From Strigops habroptila (taxonomy: Eukaryota; Chordata; Aves; Psittaciformes; Psittacidae), in NCBI RefSeq assembly GCF_004027225.2, contig NC_046358.1:69025028-69089027 (forward strand): DNA of 64,000 nucleotides, in the 5' to 3' direction. Within the stretch, counting starts at the first letter, position 1; each line of letters opens with the position of its first letter. Shown here piece by piece: positions 36,701-47,854 of the stretch. The translations under genes were made by a program, and so were the position numbers. The notes beneath the pieces are model-generated. The model did not search any database. It saw only the letters and a list, made by a program, of their open reading frames with translations, and was not told where the DNA came from.

Positions 36701-39700
36701 GCAGCAGATGCTGCCCAGGAGCTCCAGCAGGAAGGAGCTCAGTTGGAGATGCCCTTTCTCCAAAGGCTGCTCTGCCCTGGGCAGCTACAGCTGGATCCTC
36801 TCTCATAGTGATTCTGTTCTAGAAATGCCAGCCTTACGTGCTGGGGTATTGGTGTGTCAATGCACAGTGCTGCAGAGCAACAGTGGGACAGACAGGGTGC
36901 AGGAATACCAGAGCAGGCTAAGGCATATGGTTGCTATAGGTCAAGGGAAAATGAGAAAGGGGGAGAGACAGGGCTGGAGAAGCAGATTTTTACAGTCCTC
37001 CCAGAAGTGGGGGTTTGATGTGAACTCCTTCATCACCCTTGCCCATGTTCTGCAGCTCAGGTCTTTGGGTCCATGCAGTAAATACCAGACAGGAGGTGAC
37101 AGAAGCACCCATGGAAGGGACACAGAAGAGAGAGGGAGCCAAGGCAGGTCATCCTGCAGGCCTGAACAGCTACAGCGAGAGCAAGACAGAGCAAGAGAGC
37201 TTCAAAATGCCAATACTGTGGTATCCAGGTACACAGGGGCTCCTGGGAGAGCAGGCTCCTGACCCAAGTGCTCAGCTCTCTGGCACTAACCAAACAGTGA
37301 ATTAATTCATTCCAGCCTGGCTGGAGACACCCACACGACTGATGAGAGCAGGGTGGCAGTTTTCCTACAAGCAGCCTCATCCCTGACCCTCCAAGAAGCA
37401 CCAACCTGTGGCTGCCTTCGCAGCTCGCTGGAAGAAATTCTGTTCATTGTAGATCCTTCCACCTTTTACATCCTAAAGGGAAGAGGAAGGAGCGTTACCA
37501 CAGACACACACCCCCTGCTAGAAGAGGAAACTTGGGCAAGATTGCTACAGGACCTTCAATACTCATTTTAAAGAAAGCGATAATCCCCCACAAAAAAGTA
37601 AATACCAGAGCAGCAACAAAGCTCAGGTCTTTTGCGTCACTAATGCTGCACTCAACAACCACAAACGCTCTGAGACCAGCACAGAACGAGGGAGCAGCCA
37701 TCTCACATTGGACAATTCAGGCACTACCATTTACAACTGCCTGTGGGTTATAACCATGTCGGCAACACAGACCTGCTGCAACCTAGAGCGAACTCCAGCC
37801 CCAAAGCTGCTGCATTAAAAGGAGCAGAGGTGACCTTGTTCCCCACAGCACACATGAGGTTATTCTGCAAACATGCAAGTCTGAAAGAGCTGTAACATTT
37901 TGTTCTAGTTGTCAGAAAGGGAGAAAGCCTGCAGCTGTGACATTTAGGTGTCCGGGCAGTGCGCTCACATCTTACATCCAGCTTTTTAAATCAGCAAGCA
38001 GTACTGCACTTTCACTACTGCTGTTACTGAGTGACCTGAAATGCATATAGTTTACAGTCACTATCACAGAATCCCAACCTGGTTTGGGTTGGAAGGACCT
38101 TAAAGGTCCAGTTCCAACCCCCTGCCACGGGCAGGGACACCTTCCACTAGAGCAGGTTGCTCCAAGCCCCTATGTCCAACCTGGCCTTGAACACTGCCAG
38201 GGATGGGGCAACCACAGCTTCTCTGGGCACCCTGTGCCAGCGCCTCAGCACCCTCACAGGGAAGAGCTTCTGCCTAAGAGCTCATCTCAGTCTCCCCTCT
38301 GGCAGGTTAAAGCCATTCCCCCTTGGCCTGTCCCTACAGGCCCTTGTCCAAAGCCCCTCCCCAGCTTTCTTGTAGCCCCTTTTGGCACTGGAAGGATGTG
38401 TATGTGTTTGCCTATGCATGAGTATATATATATATATACATTCAGCACACTGCAAACTAACTTAGGACAGATGCTATCATGCAGGGGAGGAAGCAGCAGT
38501 TTTATATTCTAGCTGGTTTGATACCAAAGGCCCTAACCACAACTGGCTGAGGTAGCTGGAGGATCAGTGTTTCAGAGGGTATTTTATTCAGCACCTTGCC
38601 TGGTGAGCAGATATGAGCCACCAAACCCCAGAGCCTAACTGCTCTCGTATGCATTATCAGACTGTACACTCCTCGGCAAGGCAAGGGTTGGGCTGGGCCA
38701 GCAGAAGGCTACCAAGCAAAACACCAAAGGATGCCAAAGGTGTAAAACAGGGTGGTTGGGAGGGTTGTGTACACAAGTTTCCTTCTGTAAAGCTTCCCAC
38801 CTACTGCTTCCTGTTTTGTGGCACCTGGCTGTCTTTTCTCATTAACACTATTCTTTCTCTGGCCTCTTAAATGTCTCTTCTGACAAAAGGGACAGTGACT
38901 TTTCACCAGGTCCCCCCCAGAGCTGCCAGCACTGGTTCTCCCACAGACAAGCAACCCCAGCAGCCATAGCAGACAAGAAAACAGCCTCTCTGCTCTGGTT
39001 TGTGAGTTACTGAAAATCAAGCCAACTGGATTCCACCACAGAGCAGCCGTGACTGGAAACAGCACGTTTCTGGAGAACCCAGGTTTATTGGTGAGTGCCT
39101 GGGAAGCTGGCTCAGAACCTTAACTAGAATTACTGTTTGATTTGAAAACACGCTCTGGCCTTACAGAGCCTCTCAGTGCTGGTGCATCACACTACCTCAG
39201 CACAACCACCCAATTCTAACCTCCCCAGTTTCCCCAGACTTCAGCAGGGTACATACACACTTGCCACACAGGAAAAAAGTAGGTCTGACATAAGCGAATC
39301 GATATCTCCACCTTACACCACCAGCTCCAGTTTTGGAGGTTACTGAGCCTGGCAGATCAAAGAGGCTAACCTTCTGTGATTAGGGCTTTTGGGGGTTTTA
39401 ATCCTCATATCTATTTTCTTCACACCTTTAGTGGAAGAGCCAACTTCTACTGAAATCCAAGCATGACACTCTCAGGAAGTTATGTCCATCTCCTAAGCAA
39501 GGTGGGGCCTCTGTGACCACCTTCTCTGAGTTCCTGGGACATTCCTCTCAGCCATATAGGGCAGACAGGCCAGGCCCTGGACACAGCACACTATGTACTT
39601 CACTATTCCTTACCCAAATGGATCAAAACTCACAAGTTTGAGGGAGTATCTTTGCTTTTGAGGACAGGCTCCAGATGCTGACTGCGCTGTGGAAGGATGG

Positions 39701-41280
39701 AACAGATGTGGTTACGAGAGCATGGGAAAGAGGCACTGCAGCATCAGCTGCACCATTAAACACAGCCTGTGCAGCTGCTTCTACTTATCCTCCACTTCTT
39801 TCACTTGGTCTTTGCAAGAGCATCCTCTGTGACAGCATCTTCGCAGATCCCTACGAGATAATCCTTACCTTGCTCCAGAAGCACAGCACCCTGACATGCT
39901 GCAAGTGCAGTTCTGCTTAAGCCACAGAAGCATCTCAGCATGGCTACAGTTGAGGGGTGCTTTGAAGGTGGCATGTGAAGAATAAGTCATTAGTAGAATC
40001 TCAAAGGCACCCCCAAATTCATTCACTGAGCATTCCCTCCAGCTCAATTAGTAGTTTGTCAAATCAGTAAGAGACACCAAAGTCCCTTCTGCTCTGCATG
40101 GATATTAAGGGTGATATGTGGCCTTCCTCCTCCAAAAGGATTTGCACCCACTACTTGCCCTTGGGGTAGCTCCTCTGCTAAAGTCAAGTATCAGGCAAAA
40201 CTTACTAATGCAGCAAATCCCTCCAGAGCAGTTTCCAAGTTAACAACAGAGAATAAGATCGAAACCTTTCCTTTGGAAGTTTACAAGCAGACTGGAAAGA
40301 AAAGATCAGCGGTCACTAAGCAGCTGAGAAGCAGCCCAGATGATTTAGCTGCTTTTTGGCCCCCAAAACAGGCTGAGAATCCTGAATTGGCATTTCGTTG
40401 ATATTCATAGAATCCCAGACTAAAGCTCATCTAGTTCCAATCTCCTGCCACAGGCAGGGACACCTTCCACTAGAGCAGGTTGCTCCAAGCCCCATCCAAG
40501 CTGGCCTTGAACACTGCCAGGGATGGGGCAGCCACAGCTTCTCTGGGCACCCTGTGCCAGCGCCTCAGCACCCTCACAGGGAAGAGCTTCTGCCTAAGAG
40601 CTCATCTCAATCTCCCTTCTGGCAGGTTAAAGCCATTCTCCCTTGTCCTGTCCCTACATGGCACACCAGTGCTGGCAGCAGTTCAGTTTTGAGCCTAAAA
40701 GCCAGACAGGGGAAGCACGGCAGCGGCCGCGGGCCCCTGCGGACAGCCAGGGACCGGCCCCCCACCCGCCCCGGCTCCACAGCACCTTCGTACACCAGCC
40801 CGCAGCCGCCCTGCTCCAGGAGCCGGACCAGCTGCCATCGATGGCCGCCCAGGTCCGTCAGGACCACATCCACCGGCAGCGGCTCCACGGGGCCGGGCCG
40901 CAGCTTGCGGGGCGAGCGGGAGCTGGGCCGGGCCGGGGGCCGCGCTGGTGCAGCCCCCGGGGAGGCCGCGGGGCTCGTGGACGGCTCCTGCGGCAGGACC
41001 GGCACTGTCGGCTCCTTCTCCTCCTCCTCCTGCTGCTGCTGCAGCGGCGCGGGCAGCCTCCCGCCGCAGGCCGGGCAGAAGCGGAACGCGGGCTCCACGC
41101 CGACCCCGCACTGCGGGCAGAACCGGTTCACCCTGCGGGACACCGGGGACAGCCGTCAGCGCCCGCCCACCCCGCCGGGCCGCCCCGCGCCCGCTCCCAC
41201 CGCCACCACCTCGGGGAGCCGCCGGCCGCCTCGCACCGCGGCTGCTCCGGCTCAGGCACCCGCCGACCGCGGCCCGACAT
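33628..41280 (-). CDS. VRK3: VRK3, zinc-ribbon pseudokinase, complete spliced gene (11 coding exons)
   Basis: VRK3 is a nuclear pseudokinase of the casein-kinase-1-like VRK family, known as a scaffold that activates the phosphatase DUSP3/VHR and so dampens ERK. Coding exons, 5' to 3' on the - strand: 41280-41210, 41132-40786, 39686-39634, 37472-37406, 36678-36594, 36126-36024, 35662-35570, 35388-35256, 34540-34420, 34135-34077, 33776-33628. All phases agree; predicted 426 aa (human 474). Visible: zinc ribbon CPQC/CPAC (Cys 29, 32, 43, 46), Q/E-rich and Pro/Ser-rich linker, degenerate glycine loop, beta-3 KQRYSLKL (Lys 156), catalytic loop VHGDITAEN (255-263), VTLAGY (274-279) in the place of DFG, SRRSDLESLGYCLLKWLCGF, and the family ending YDSVDIKMVP. 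Two introns carry CR1 copies. The start at 41280 is chosen because the upstream in-frame ATG (41319) lies inside an NRF1-type palindrome; unspliced exon 2 offers a third ATG at 41143. Confidence 0.94.
34077..34135 (-). CDS. VRK3: VRK3 exon 10
   Basis: Encodes YREDVKCLLRLCFRQRSIP. Phases fit both neighbours, but the sequence resembles mammalian VRK3 only weakly here, so this is the most diverged part of the kinase fold. Confidence 0.82.
34420..34540 (-). CDS. VRK3: VRK3 exon 9
   Basis: Encodes PSRRSDLESLGYCLLKWLCG and FLPWSDELDKVETVMEKKE, the alpha-F region of VRK kinases. Acceptor CCCATCAG, donor GTAGGA. Confidence 0.95.
35256..35388 (-). CDS. VRK3: VRK3 exon 8: degenerate DFG and activation segment
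   Basis: Begins VTLAGY where active kinases have DFG or DYG, then FRYCPGGKHVAWREGSR and PHEGTIEFISVDSHKGA, all typical of VRK3. Donor GTGAGT. Confidence 0.95.
35570..35662 (-). CDS. VRK3: VRK3 exon 7: catalytic-loop region
   Basis: Encodes LDCLEYIHENEYVHGDITAE and NIYLNPADHTQ. The loop reads HGD...N: the catalytic-type Asp and the Asn are both present, although a DFG motif is missing in the next exon. Confidence 0.95.
36024..36126 (-). CDS. VRK3: VRK3 exon 6
   Basis: Encodes FLVFSDLGRTLQSVLNDGLH and LLREKAAFQIVVRL: hinge and alpha-D/E region. Acceptor TTTTGTAG, donor GTACGT. Confidence 0.93.
36594..36678 (-). CDS. VRK3: VRK3 exon 5
   Basis: Encodes EKWRKGHSVPLLGIPNCVGF and GLHAESY, the family motif around the PLL.IP.C.GFG segment. 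Donor GTGAGC. Confidence 0.93.
37406..37472 (-). CDS. VRK3: VRK3 exon 4
   Basis: Encodes DVKGGRIYNEQNFFQRAAKA plus AT, typical of the VRK3 alpha-C region. Acceptor CCCTTTAG. Confidence 0.93.
38066..38395 (-). mobile_element. CR1 3' fragment in VRK3 intron 3
   Basis: Reverse complement of the CR1 3' end, same orientation as VRK3. A TA dinucleotide run follows at 38423-38439. Confidence 0.93.
38423..38439 (+). repeat. TA dinucleotide microsatellite
   Basis: About eight TA units, 28 bases beyond the CR1 copy in VRK3 intron 3. Confidence 0.85.
39634..39686 (-). CDS. VRK3: VRK3 exon 3: beta-3 strand with lysine
   Basis: A 53-base exon encoding QSASGACPQKQRYSLKL, matching the mammalian QKQKFSLKL segment. 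Acceptor CTTCCACAG, donor GTGAGT. Too short to stand out as an ORF; found by phase and family match. Confidence 0.88.
40404..40660 (-). mobile_element. CR1 3' fragment in VRK3 intron 2
   Basis: Reverse complement of the CR1 3' end with a small deletion after AATCCCAGACT. It ends 126 bases from VRK3 exon 2. Confidence 0.92.
40786..41132 (-). CDS. VRK3: VRK3 exon 2: zinc ribbon and glycine-loop region
   Basis: Encodes the paired CxxC zinc ribbon, QQQQEEEEKE, a Pro/Ala/Arg-rich linker and LTDLGGHRWQLVRLLEQGG through LVYE. Donor GTGCTG at 40785. Acceptor TCCCGCAG. Confidence 0.88.
41210..41280 (-). CDS. VRK3: VRK3 coding exon 1 (proposed)
   Basis: Encodes MSGRGRRVPEPEQPRC to GSP plus AG, then a donor GTGGTG. 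It joins in frame to exon 2 (giving PRVNRFCPQC). GC-rich, little conserved; the start codon is the least certain part of the model. Confidence 0.6.
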
Positions 41281-41782
41281 GGCCCCGCCGCCTACCGCCC
41301 GCCCCGCGCCTCCGCGCATGCGCCGGCACCGGACAGCGGCAGCGCCTGCGCCCGAGCGCGTCCGACGGGGCCGTCCGAGGGGATGGAGGGGCGGGCTGGG
41401 CCGGGGCAGAAGGAAGGAAGTGCAGCAGTGGAAGTTGGCAGCGGGGTCTCTTCAGGCAGGTGCTTCCTCCTGGGGTCCGGCAGATCGCTCGTTACTTCAG
41501 CACTACCAGCGAATAACAACCTAGGGAGCACCAAACTGGTTCTCACAACCTCATGGGTGCTGGTCAGTGGTGGAGGGCCAGGAGGAGTCGCTCCTGTGTT
41601 CGTTCAGCGTTCGTGTGTGTAAACCATCCCTTCTGTACGCGGTGCACCTATAAACCTTAAGTAGGTGCCAGTGTATTGCCATACAGCAAGTGTAGGTGGG
41701 GGTGAGACCTAGGTTTGCTTGGGGAAGGTTCCAGAGCCCCATGGTGAGGGGGCAGAAGGGCAGGTGAGATGCGCACAGTGGG

Positions 41783-42085
41783 GACTGTGGTTTTGTACAA
41801 GGGACAGGCCAAGGGGGAATGGCTTTAACCTGCCAGAGGGGAGATTGAGATGAGCTCTTAGGCAGAAGTTCTTCCCTGTGAGGGTGCTGAGGCCCTGGCA
41901 CAGGTTGCTCAGAGAAGCTGTGGCTGCCCCATCCCTGGCAGTGTTCAAGGCCAGGTTGGACACAGGGGCTTGGAGCAGCCTGCTCTAGTGGAAGGTGTCC
42001 CTGCCTGTGGCAGGGGGTTGGAACTGGATGAGCTTTAAGGTCCCTTCCAACCCAAAACATTCCATGATTCTGTGATTCCATGTTC
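41783..42085 (+). mobile_element. CR1 3' fragment upstream of VRK3
   Basis: CR1 tail copy ending CCATGATTCTGTGATTCC, about 500 bases upstream of the VRK3 start. Confidence 0.93.
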
Positions 42086-45000
42086 TAATGCCATTTTTTT
42101 TTCCATCTTTCAACATATTTGCCTGGTGCCAAAGCCAGGTTTAAGTTCCCAGTGTTTCCTAAAGTTCCAAAAATGAGCCTGGCGTTTGCCAGTTCCCTGT
42201 CGGAGTAGGGAAGTCAGGGACCAGCTTCATCCATTCTGTCCCAGCTTGTGCCAGCCCAGGCGCCACCAGCCGCAGCGGATCTCCAGCACACTTTCTGCTT
42301 CTGGTGGGGTTGCAAAACATGCTGCTGTTTAGTTTTGTAGTAAGCAAATTATGCTCAAAATGCATTTTCATCCGTGTGAAGGTGTTTGTAACTTGCAGGC
42401 GGGGAGGGGGTACATCCTGCTGTTTTCCTGGTTTGAAACAGCAAGTGCCAGTTTTTTAAGAATTTGGGGGTCATTCATTTGAATTTTACTGTTTTTCTGT
42501 GTTTTGCGTAGCTCGCTTTGCTGTTAAACCACCCTCCTGCAGGTTCCCCAGGGTACTGCATCAAGATCTCTGCTTGGAGCCGCACGTCCACACTGGCCAC
42601 ACGGAATCACCCCTGTGTGATTCCTGTTCTTTGCAAGTATCTTCCTCTGTATTTGATTTTCACTTCTTCCAACCACTTCTTTATTTTATATAGTTTCTGC
42701 TTGCCTGCAGAGGTTTTTCACCCCTGACTACACCCGTTTATGGCTCAGGGGATACCTCTTCTTCTGGATCTCTAATTGGGGGCTCCGGGTGCAGCCATTT
42801 GGGGTGGTTTTGCTGTGATGCTTTCCCTCTGCCCCAGCAGTGGTTTCGTGCTCTCACAGCCAAAGGGAGGAGATAGCACTTTGGGGGGATTGTCCCCGTC
42901 CTCTCTGGGTGGTTTACAGCAAGCCCTAATGCTCTCCTCTGTTCATCCTCTTTGTTCCTTGAACCACTCCTTGTGGACTCATGCAGATTCCTGATGCACA
43001 TATCCCCTTTACTCACTCGAGCCGATGCCTTCCCTCACCCTGCTCACGCACCAGCTCTCCATCAGCTTCTTCTCGACTGTCATCCCAGGGCTGTCCCCAT
43101 CTCCGCACCCTGGGGCTTCCCAATGCCGTATCTCAATCTAAAATAAGTTACTTTCCTCTCCCACAGCCATCACAGAGCATTTTTTCTTGTCCTGGCAGCC
43201 CACCTTTTTAATGTCCCTTTTTTCTGTTCTCCTTCCTTTAGTGAACGAACAGTTACGAATTTACCTCTGGATGATTCCCTGCCCCACTGCCCACTCATCT
43301 CACCCACTGTCCTCAATTTAAACCCCCTCCTATGATGGTTTTCATTTAAGAGCTCCCTTTTCCTTTTGCCAGGGCTCACCTTTTCTGGAGATACCCCAAA
43401 AGTATCTACCTCAAAAAAGTATCCCTCTACCCCAAAAGTTTCTCTAGTTCTTTTCTAAGCTGAAATCCAGCCTACATAGCCAGCAACCTGCCCACCCTCA
43501 CTGAGCCAGCAGTGCTGCCTGCCCTGGATCCAGCTCCCTCTAATGCAGTGGCAGTGGTTTAGGTGAGCTTTTAACTCTCCCTTTGTCTGGGAAGAGGGAA
43601 ATGTCTAAATTTTTAGGACAAGACCTGTCTCCTTGTGGACTTTGTGTGCTGAGGATGCTCCATGCTGCTCTGGCAGTGGGGAATGTGCTGGCAGCTGGCA
43701 ATAGATCCCTATCTCCTCCCTTCAGGGATGTCCTTGGTGTCAGTTATGCCTCCCTTATCTCACTCCATGTTTCCCAGCTGCCAGCAGCAAAATTTATCGG
43801 ATTTACATGCTGGCAGAGATCTATGAGCTTGACAGAGAGCCCAAAGCTGCCAGACTTTCAATATCGTAATGAAACGAGGCTCTTCCTTTGCATTTACACA
43901 CCTCTTTGATCCTGAAGTGAAGTGATGCTGCTTACAGTGGTGCTACAGTCCCAGGAGAGGCCTTGGGAGCCTTTCACTTCCAAACTGCAGGTTCTATCTG
44001 TCCCTCTGCTGCTGCTGCTGGGATGGTCCCAGTGGCTGCCCTCTGCTAACAACCCCAGGGAGATGGGGGGGGCGATGACACCTGGTGTCAGGAAGGTGCT
44101 GGAGTACAGGCAGTGATCTTGGGGACACGCAAGCCACACGCAGGTCGCAGGAGTGGAGGTGGCAGGTTTGCCCTGCCAACACAGGCGTGATTCCTCCTTT
44201 CAGACCCTGATGAGAGAGTGACAGGAAATCTTGGACAGGGACAGCCCCAGAGACCCCCCCCTTGCTGCCTCATACCCTGTTGCCCTTTTCTGGCAGCATC
44301 CCCAGTGTCCCTGCTCCATCCTCCACCACGTCCCTTGCACAATCCCCATCCAAGTGCCAGCCAAGCCACCGCCACACCACTGCACCTCATTGCAACATCT
44401 CCCATCCTCTGTTCCCAGCCATGAGGAGCCTGTAAATACTTTCTTTGGCAAGACTTTTGTTGTGATCTAATAGCTGAGCTTCCTTTGGAGGCAGGCACAG
44501 AGAGGAACTGCGTGAGGCAACAGGGAAGGTCATGGGGAGAACTGAGGCGGCTGCAATTGGGGAGGATAAAACCCAGGTGTGAGCAGGGGTGTGTGGTTGG
44601 TGGCTCAGCCCGGGCTGAGGTGAGGCTCTGGTGTGTCACCGTGGGCACCACCTGTCCCAGATCTTCCCCAGGACCAGTCACCTGTGACTGTGTCACTGGC
44701 TGGAGGCATCATCCGAGACGGGGGCCCCATGATGAGTGCTGGGGCACAGACGCAGGGCGAGACCTTCATCACCTCGCGGCTGCAGCAGGATGCTGTGTGA
44801 CATGGCGACAGGCAAAGGGGGAAAGGTGTTGCAGCCAGACAACACTTGGTGGGAAGGCACACGCCATCCCCACACCCCATTACTCACATTCCCAAGTGCA
44901 CATGTGGCTCTTCTGAGCTGGGCTGGCTCCTTCCTCCCTCTGAGCCCTGTAATAAGCTCTGCTGGGTGCTGCTAAACAGATGAGTGTGAGCAGGACAGCT

Positions 45001-45369
45001 CTGCTGTGGGCTGGTGGCTGCTCCTTGTCCCTGGCAGATGGACTTCAGTGTTGAACGAGCCAGGGGACCACAGGAACATGGCTTCGGGCTGCAGCTCTGC
45101 AGATGGGCGCTGGGTCTGTGCATCTCCCAGGGCAGACTATGGGAGATAGGACCCACATACAGCCCAGCAAATGGAGACGTTTCTGCAGCCAAGACATCCA
45201 GCATAACTACAGCTCCCTCTGAGCAGAGCACAGCCAGTGGGGACAGACCCAGTGGGCAACTGTTACGGGACCCCGTAAATCACCCTGGGAAGCCAAACCT
45301 CAGCCTTTGCCAGTGACAGGACCACAGCCACCATGGTGGTGAGCAGGGTCTCCCCTTCCCTCTCTCCCA
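42086..45369. other. Intergenic between VRK3 and ABCA3, nothing recognised
   Basis: GC-moderate sequence with pyrimidine-rich parts around 43150-43450, including a small local duplication of TACCCCAAAAGT near 43392 and 43428. Open frames show no family signature. Confidence 0.6.
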
Positions 45370-46036
45370 CTGACAGCAGCCCTGAGGAGAAGGACTTGGG
45401 AGTGAGGAGAAGCTCCCCGTGAGCCATCAACATACACTTCAAGCCCAGAACCCCCCTGTGTGCTGGGCTGCATCCCCAGAGCATGAGCAGCAGGTCAAGG
45501 GAGGGGATTCTCCCCCTCTGCTGTGCTCTGGGGAGACCCCCCCTGCAGTCCTGATCCAGCTCTGGAGCAACAACACAAGGGACGTGGAGTGAGTCCAGAG
45601 GAGGCCACGGAGATGCTCTGCTCTGGAGCCAGGCTGAGAGAGCTGGGCTTGTTCAGCCTGGAGAAGAGAAGGCTCCTTAAGGGGAGACCTTAGAGCAGCT
45701 TCCAGTGCCTGAAGGGGCTACAAGAAAGCTGGGGAGGGGCTTTGGACAAGGGCCTGTAGGGACAGGCCAAGGGGAAATGGCTTTAATCTGCCAGAGGGGA
45801 GACTGAGATGAGCTCTTAGGCAGAAGCTCTTCCCTGTGAGGGTGCTGAGGTGCTGGCACAGGGTGCTCAGAGAAGCTGTGGCTGCCCCATCCCTGGCAGT
45901 GTTCAAGGCCAGGTTGGACATAGGGGCTTGGAGCAACCTGCTCTAGTGGAAGGTGTCCCTGCCCATGGCAGGGGGTCAGAACTGGATGAGCTCTAAGGTC
46001 CTTCCAACCCAAACCAGTCTTGGGTTTTGTGGTTCC
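45370..46036 (+). mobile_element. CR1 retroposon, longer 3' fragment, sense
   Basis: Among the longer copies here (about 670 bases): from the AGGAGAAGGACTTGGGAGTG region through CCCCTGCAGTCC to CAACCCAAACCAGTCTTGGG. Frame broken by small indels. Confidence 0.9.
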
Positions 46037-46559
46037 AGCTGGATGGGTCCTGGCAGCACAGTCACAGGGTGTTACTCTGTACACGGCTGCTTTTAAAGCT
46101 GTTGCTCTTCCCTCTGTCCCTCCCTGAGACAGCTTCACCCCCACTCTGGTTCTGTTTCTCAGTTTATTTTCCCCTCTCCCAGAGGCCAGCCAGAGCATAG
46201 CAGATGACAACAAACCCCCATGATTAGAAGACCACAGAACACCTTCTCCAAGGCAGTCATGCTCAGAGCCATCACTACAGCATTCATCTAAATGGAGATG
46301 CCCCAAAGTAGCTTCTATTATTGTGTGGAGAAAGGCAGCAGCTTGAGGCTGCCCTGCTCCTCTGCCATGGCCTGGAGGGGTTGAGGTCACCCCGGCACCC
46401 CAAATACCACCTGGTGCTTCACCCCACGCCACTTGTTCCTATCTCCCCACCCTGCTCTTACTTCTCCCTCTCCCATAACCTGCCAAGGCAAACATTCCCC
46501 GCTTTGGTGTTCTGGCAGCTTTGCTCCTCCATCCCCTTCACTTGCCAAGTTAGCAGCAG

Positions 46560-46975
46560 GCACAGGCAGGGAGCAGGCAGGGTGCACACATGGGTGTGCA
46601 AAGCCCTGTGCACATGCATGCACCAGTGCACACACACACGTGTGCATACATGCAATGCCCGGGGGCAGGTGTACATGCAGAGCAAGACGCATGCACAGTA
46701 ATGCACACAGTGATACACGCACACGTGTGCACACACGGAGAGGGTGACAGGCATGCACACAGGAACACACATATACCTGGTGACACACACACACGTGTGC
46801 ACACATAGTGTGATACACAGGGTGACACCACACACACCAGAGCGTGATGCACAGGCACACACTGGGTGGTACGTGCAGACAGGCACAAAGGGACACACGC
46901 ACACGGGGTGAAGCACACGTGCATACTCACTTTCACACTCACATTGACCCTCACGCTCACTGCCGCGCACACCCG
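46560..46975 (+). repeat. CA/CGTG-rich alternating purine-pyrimidine block
   Basis: Degenerate tandem repeats built on CACACGTGTGCACACA with many CACGTG palindromes, continuing up to the CCCCT array. It explains long but meaningless open frames on both strands. Confidence 0.85.
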
Positions 46976-46982
46976 GTGACCG

Positions 46983-47045
46983 CCTCCCCTCCCCTCCCCT
47001 CCCCTCCCCTCCCCTCCCCTCCCCTCCCCTCCCCTCCCCTCCCTT
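46983..47045 (+). repeat. CCCCT pentamer array (about 12 copies)
   Basis: Uninterrupted tandem CCCCT units; the - strand is therefore AGGGG repeated, able to form G-quadruplexes. It abuts the ABCA3 promoter island. Confidence 0.95.
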
Positions 47046-47720
47046 TCTGGCCCCGCCCCCTGTGCGGCGCGTGCGCGGGGCGGGCGGGGCCGCGGGACGG
47101 AGCCGCAGCCGGAGGCGCCGGGCCCGGTCCGGTGAGTGGCCGACAGACACAGACAGACCGACGGCGTGGGGGGGCGGCGTTGGGGGGGCCGGCCCGGCGG
47201 GGTGGGGCGCGGCGGCAGCGGCCGGTCGGCGGGAGCGGCCCCGCCCGGGGCTGCGGCAGCTCCGGGGCCCTTCGTCCGGCTCCGCCCGCTGCAGCGCTGG
47301 GGCAGCGCTTCCGCTCCGGCTTCGGCCCCGGCCCGAGGGGTGCCGCGGCCCCGGGAGTGCCCCGTGCGTGCGGCCGCGGCGTCCCGGGGCCAGGTCGCGT
47401 CCTCCGGGGGGGGCGGCAGGGCCCGGCGGGATGGAGGAGGAGCAGCAGGAAGCGACCGCCATGTGCCCTTTCCCTCGCTGGCAGCGCCGCGCCCGGCCGC
47501 GCTCCGCCGGAGATGCTTGCTCGCAGGGGCATCGCCCCGACATCGGGGCCCCACCGCTGCCGGGACATCGGCCTCGGGGGCTGCGGGGGCCGAGCAGGGC
47601 GACACGGCACAGCCAGCTCCTGACCGGGAGCGAGCCGGTGATCCCCGCCGGCACCGCCGCTTCCCGGCTGCTTCTGTGTCCGCTCTGAGCCGTTGCAAGC
47701 GCGACCCGAGCGCAGGGACC
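47040..47720 (+). promoter_or_regulatory. ABCA3: ABCA3 CpG-island promoter
   Basis: Very CpG- and G-rich block that begins exactly where the CCCCT array ends and covers the proposed non-coding exon 1 and start of intron 1. GC-box-like GGCGGGGC sites occur near 47080. No TATA box seen. Confidence 0.7.
47060..47131 (+). other. ABCA3: Proposed non-coding ABCA3 exon 1
   Basis: In the CpG island, a GC-rich leader ends in GGTCCG|GTGAGT, a near-consensus donor at 47132. The next acceptor with a leader leading to the ABCA3 ATG is at 52008. The left boundary (transcription start) is a guess. Confidence 0.55.
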
Positions 47721-47854
47721 CCCGGGGACGGGAGGTCCCCTGGGTGCTGTGTGTCGGGGCTCGCAGCGTGCCCGGGTGCCTGTGCTGTTGCGGTGATGTG
47801 TGTGAGGGGTCATGAGACACCCCCATCGGGCTCCAGACCTTGTTCTTTTGACTA

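Larger units (their letters stand above)
40700..41425 (-). promoter_or_regulatory. VRK3: VRK3 CpG-island promoter
   Basis: CpG-dense block over the first two VRK3 exons and their upstream side. A perfect NRF1-type palindrome GCGCATGCGC lies at 41314-41323, about 35 bases before the proposed start codon. No TATA box seen. This is a housekeeping-type promoter by composition; NRF1 binding is inferred. Confidence 0.75.

Noticed and set aside
37985-38005. Possible extra VRK3 exon with a GTAAGA donor
   Set aside because: The frame that would fit has a stop immediately upstream; the true beta-3 exon is at 39634-39686.
40398-41516. 372-codon open frame on the + strand
   Set aside because: It is antisense to a CR1 copy and the GC-rich VRK3 exons 1-2; the real reading is VRK3 on the - strand.
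46458-47813. Very long open frames on both strands (up to 451 codons) near the ABCA3 promoter
   Set aside because: They run through the CA/CGTG block, the CCCCT array and a CpG island; composition removes stop codons. No family likeness and several overlapping frames are equally open.
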